7,566 nt of DNA, taken from positions 1 to 7,566 of the forward strand of contig CAKROP010000090.1 in NCBI GenBank assembly GCA_934373375.1. Reading direction: 5' to 3'. A model generated the notes under the pieces. The model was not told the origin of the DNA. It worked only from the letters and a program-made list of their open reading frames with translations, and made no database searches. Positions 6,708 to 7,566 of this stretch are shown in pieces; position 1 is the stretch's first letter, and each line of letters opens with the position of its first letter. The stretch is from an uncultured Anaerosacchariphilus sp. GTDB lineage: Bacteria; Bacillota; Clostridia; Lachnospirales; Lachnospiraceae. The position numbers were made by a program, and so were the translations under genes.

Positions 6708-7472
6708 ATGTTAAAATTTCGGGAACGTGAAAAAATAAAAGCAAGAAAACGAAGGGGAAAAGGTCTGCTGACAGCGTTGCTGGTACTGATGCTGCTGGCG
6801 CTTCTCGCCGTCGGCGTCATCAGCCTGTTCAAAATCCGTACCGTGGAAATCACCGGCAACAGCTTTTACAGCGCGCAGGAAATTCAGGATCGAATCATTA
6901 CGGATCGATATACAGAGAATTCCCTTTATCTCTATCTGAAATATAAGTATTTCAATAAAGAGGAAATTCCGTTTGTGGATAAACTGGAGGTGAGCCTTCA
7001 GGGGCCCGGAAAGGTAAAAATCCGCGTGTATGAAAAGAGCGTTGTCGGCTATGTTACTTACATGGGGGCGAATTTCTATTTTGACAAAGACGGCGTAGTG
7101 GTGGAAAGCTCCACGGATGTGAAGGAGGATATTCCCTGTATCTCCGGCGTGCGTTTCAGTTCCCTGGCCATGTATCAGAAGCTGGCTGTGGAGGATGACA
7201 AAATTTTCAGCCGTATTCTGAATATCACCCAGCTGCTGAAAAAATATGAGCTGAGCCCGGATAAAATTGAGTTTGGGAAGGACCTTGCGTTGACCCTGTA
7301 TTTCGGAAACGTGAAAGTGGCTCTTGGAAGCAACGATGATCTGGAAGATAAGATAGGACGGCTGCATGATATTTACAGCGATCTGGAGTCTCTGTCCGGT
7401 ACCCTGCATATGGAAAATTATACCCTGGAATCCAAATTTATCAGCTTCGAAAAAGCGGATTCGACAGAGTAA
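6708..7472 (+). CDS. divIB: Cell division protein FtsQ/DivIB
   Basis: DivIB/FtsQ is a bitopic membrane protein of the divisome that binds FtsL and FtsB/DivIC and helps control septal wall synthesis. A short, very basic cytoplasmic tail (1-18) is followed by one membrane segment (about 20-41). The extracellular POTRA domain begins with FKIRTVEITGNSFYSAQEI (from 41) and runs to about 112. The beta domain follows, ending in GTLHMENY (231-238), a pattern typical of the family. There is no long C-terminal tail; the protein stops at 254 residues. AGAGG at 6697-6701 lies six bases before the ATG. The family diverges quickly, so the call rests on architecture, the POTRA start motif and the position at the end of a dcw block, where ftsA or ftsZ usually follows. 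Confidence 0.9.
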   Translation: MLKFREREKIKARKRRGKGLLTALLVLMLLALLAVGVISLFKIRTVEITGNSFYSAQEIQDRIITDRYTENSLYLYLKYKYFNKEEIPFVDKLEVSLQGPGKVKIRVYEKSVVGYVTYMGANFYFDKDGVVVESSTDVKEDIPCISGVRFSSLAMYQKLAVEDDKIFSRILNITQLLKKYELSPDKIEFGKDLALTLYFGNVKVALGSNDDLEDKIGRLHDIYSDLESLSGTLHMENYTLESKFISFEKADSTE

Positions 7473-7495
7473 CGCAGAAAACGCGTATAGAAAAA

Positions 7496-7541
7496 ATTAA
7501 TTTTGGAAATGTTATAAATAGGGTTGATTAATTTTAGGAAA
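7496..7541. repeat. Direct repeat ATTAATTTT(A)GGAAA, two copies
   Basis: ATTAATTTTGGAAA (7496-7509) recurs as ATTAATTTTAGGAAA (7527-7541), differing by one inserted A. The start-to-start distance is 31 bases, about three DNA turns. The first copy is part of a perfect 12-base palindrome, AAAATTAATTTT (7493-7504). The second copy lies in the spacer of the predicted promoter. It could be an operator pair, but AT-rich leaders produce such repeats by chance. Confidence 0.45.
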
Positions 7542-7552
7542 AAAGTTATCAT
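7524..7552 (+). promoter_or_regulatory. Putative sigma-A-type promoter downstream of divIB
   Basis: TTGATT (7524-7529) and TATCAT (7547-7552) are separated by 17 bases, the optimal spacing, and each matches the consensus hexamers at four to five positions. The surrounding 7473-7566 stretch is AT-rich, unlike the coding DNA before it, and shows no gene. Transcription would start near 7559-7560 and read out of the window, probably into ftsZ or another division gene. No terminator is visible after divIB, so read-through from the cluster may add to this promoter. Confidence 0.45.
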
Positions 7553-7566
7553 GTATAGTATGAGAA

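Noticed and set aside
7472..7486. ACGC/GCGT inverted repeat after divIB as a terminator
   Set aside because: Only four base pairs with a seven-base loop and no T run follow, so it is too weak to be an intrinsic terminator.

Overview
The window is a compact stretch of a division and cell wall (dcw) cluster, all on the + strand and almost fully coding. Protein features point to a low-GC Gram-positive lineage with moderate GC content, most likely Clostridia and plausibly Lachnospiraceae. The clues are a SpoVD-like penicillin-binding protein with the SCNP motif, a DivIB-type FtsQ, strong Shine-Dalgarno sites, and murA placed between ftsW and ftsQ. The family-level placement is an inference from remembered patterns, not a search result.

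Layout: 1-30 is probably the C-terminal tail of an upstream gene. Positions 37-78 hold a long, strong hairpin ending in a T run, and its last base abuts the start codon of the next gene. Then follow a class B penicillin-binding protein (79-1857), mraY (1893-2852), murD (2867-4225), ftsW (4278-5408), murA (5437-6678) and divIB/ftsQ (6708-7472). The last 94 bases are AT-rich and non-coding. They carry a plausible sigma-A-type promoter and a repeated ATTAATTTT element, probably the leader of a further gene, with ftsZ the usual neighbour. No non-coding stretch exceeds 100 bases.

Function: MurA makes the first committed cell-wall precursor in the cytoplasm. MurD adds D-glutamate. MraY moves the finished pentapeptide onto its lipid carrier to give lipid I. 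FtsW polymerises lipid II into glycan, the penicillin-binding protein crosslinks it, and DivIB/FtsQ scaffolds the division complex that controls these last two. Gaps of 9 to 52 bases between genes suggest one transcript from the penicillin-binding protein to divIB.

This is mostly ordinary core chromosome, and I found no new system. The points worth a second look are the hairpin overlapping the first gene's initiation region, a KTG-to-KTA change and a SpoVD-like cysteine pair in the penicillin-binding protein, the reduced gene order, and the repeat-bearing leader at the right end.
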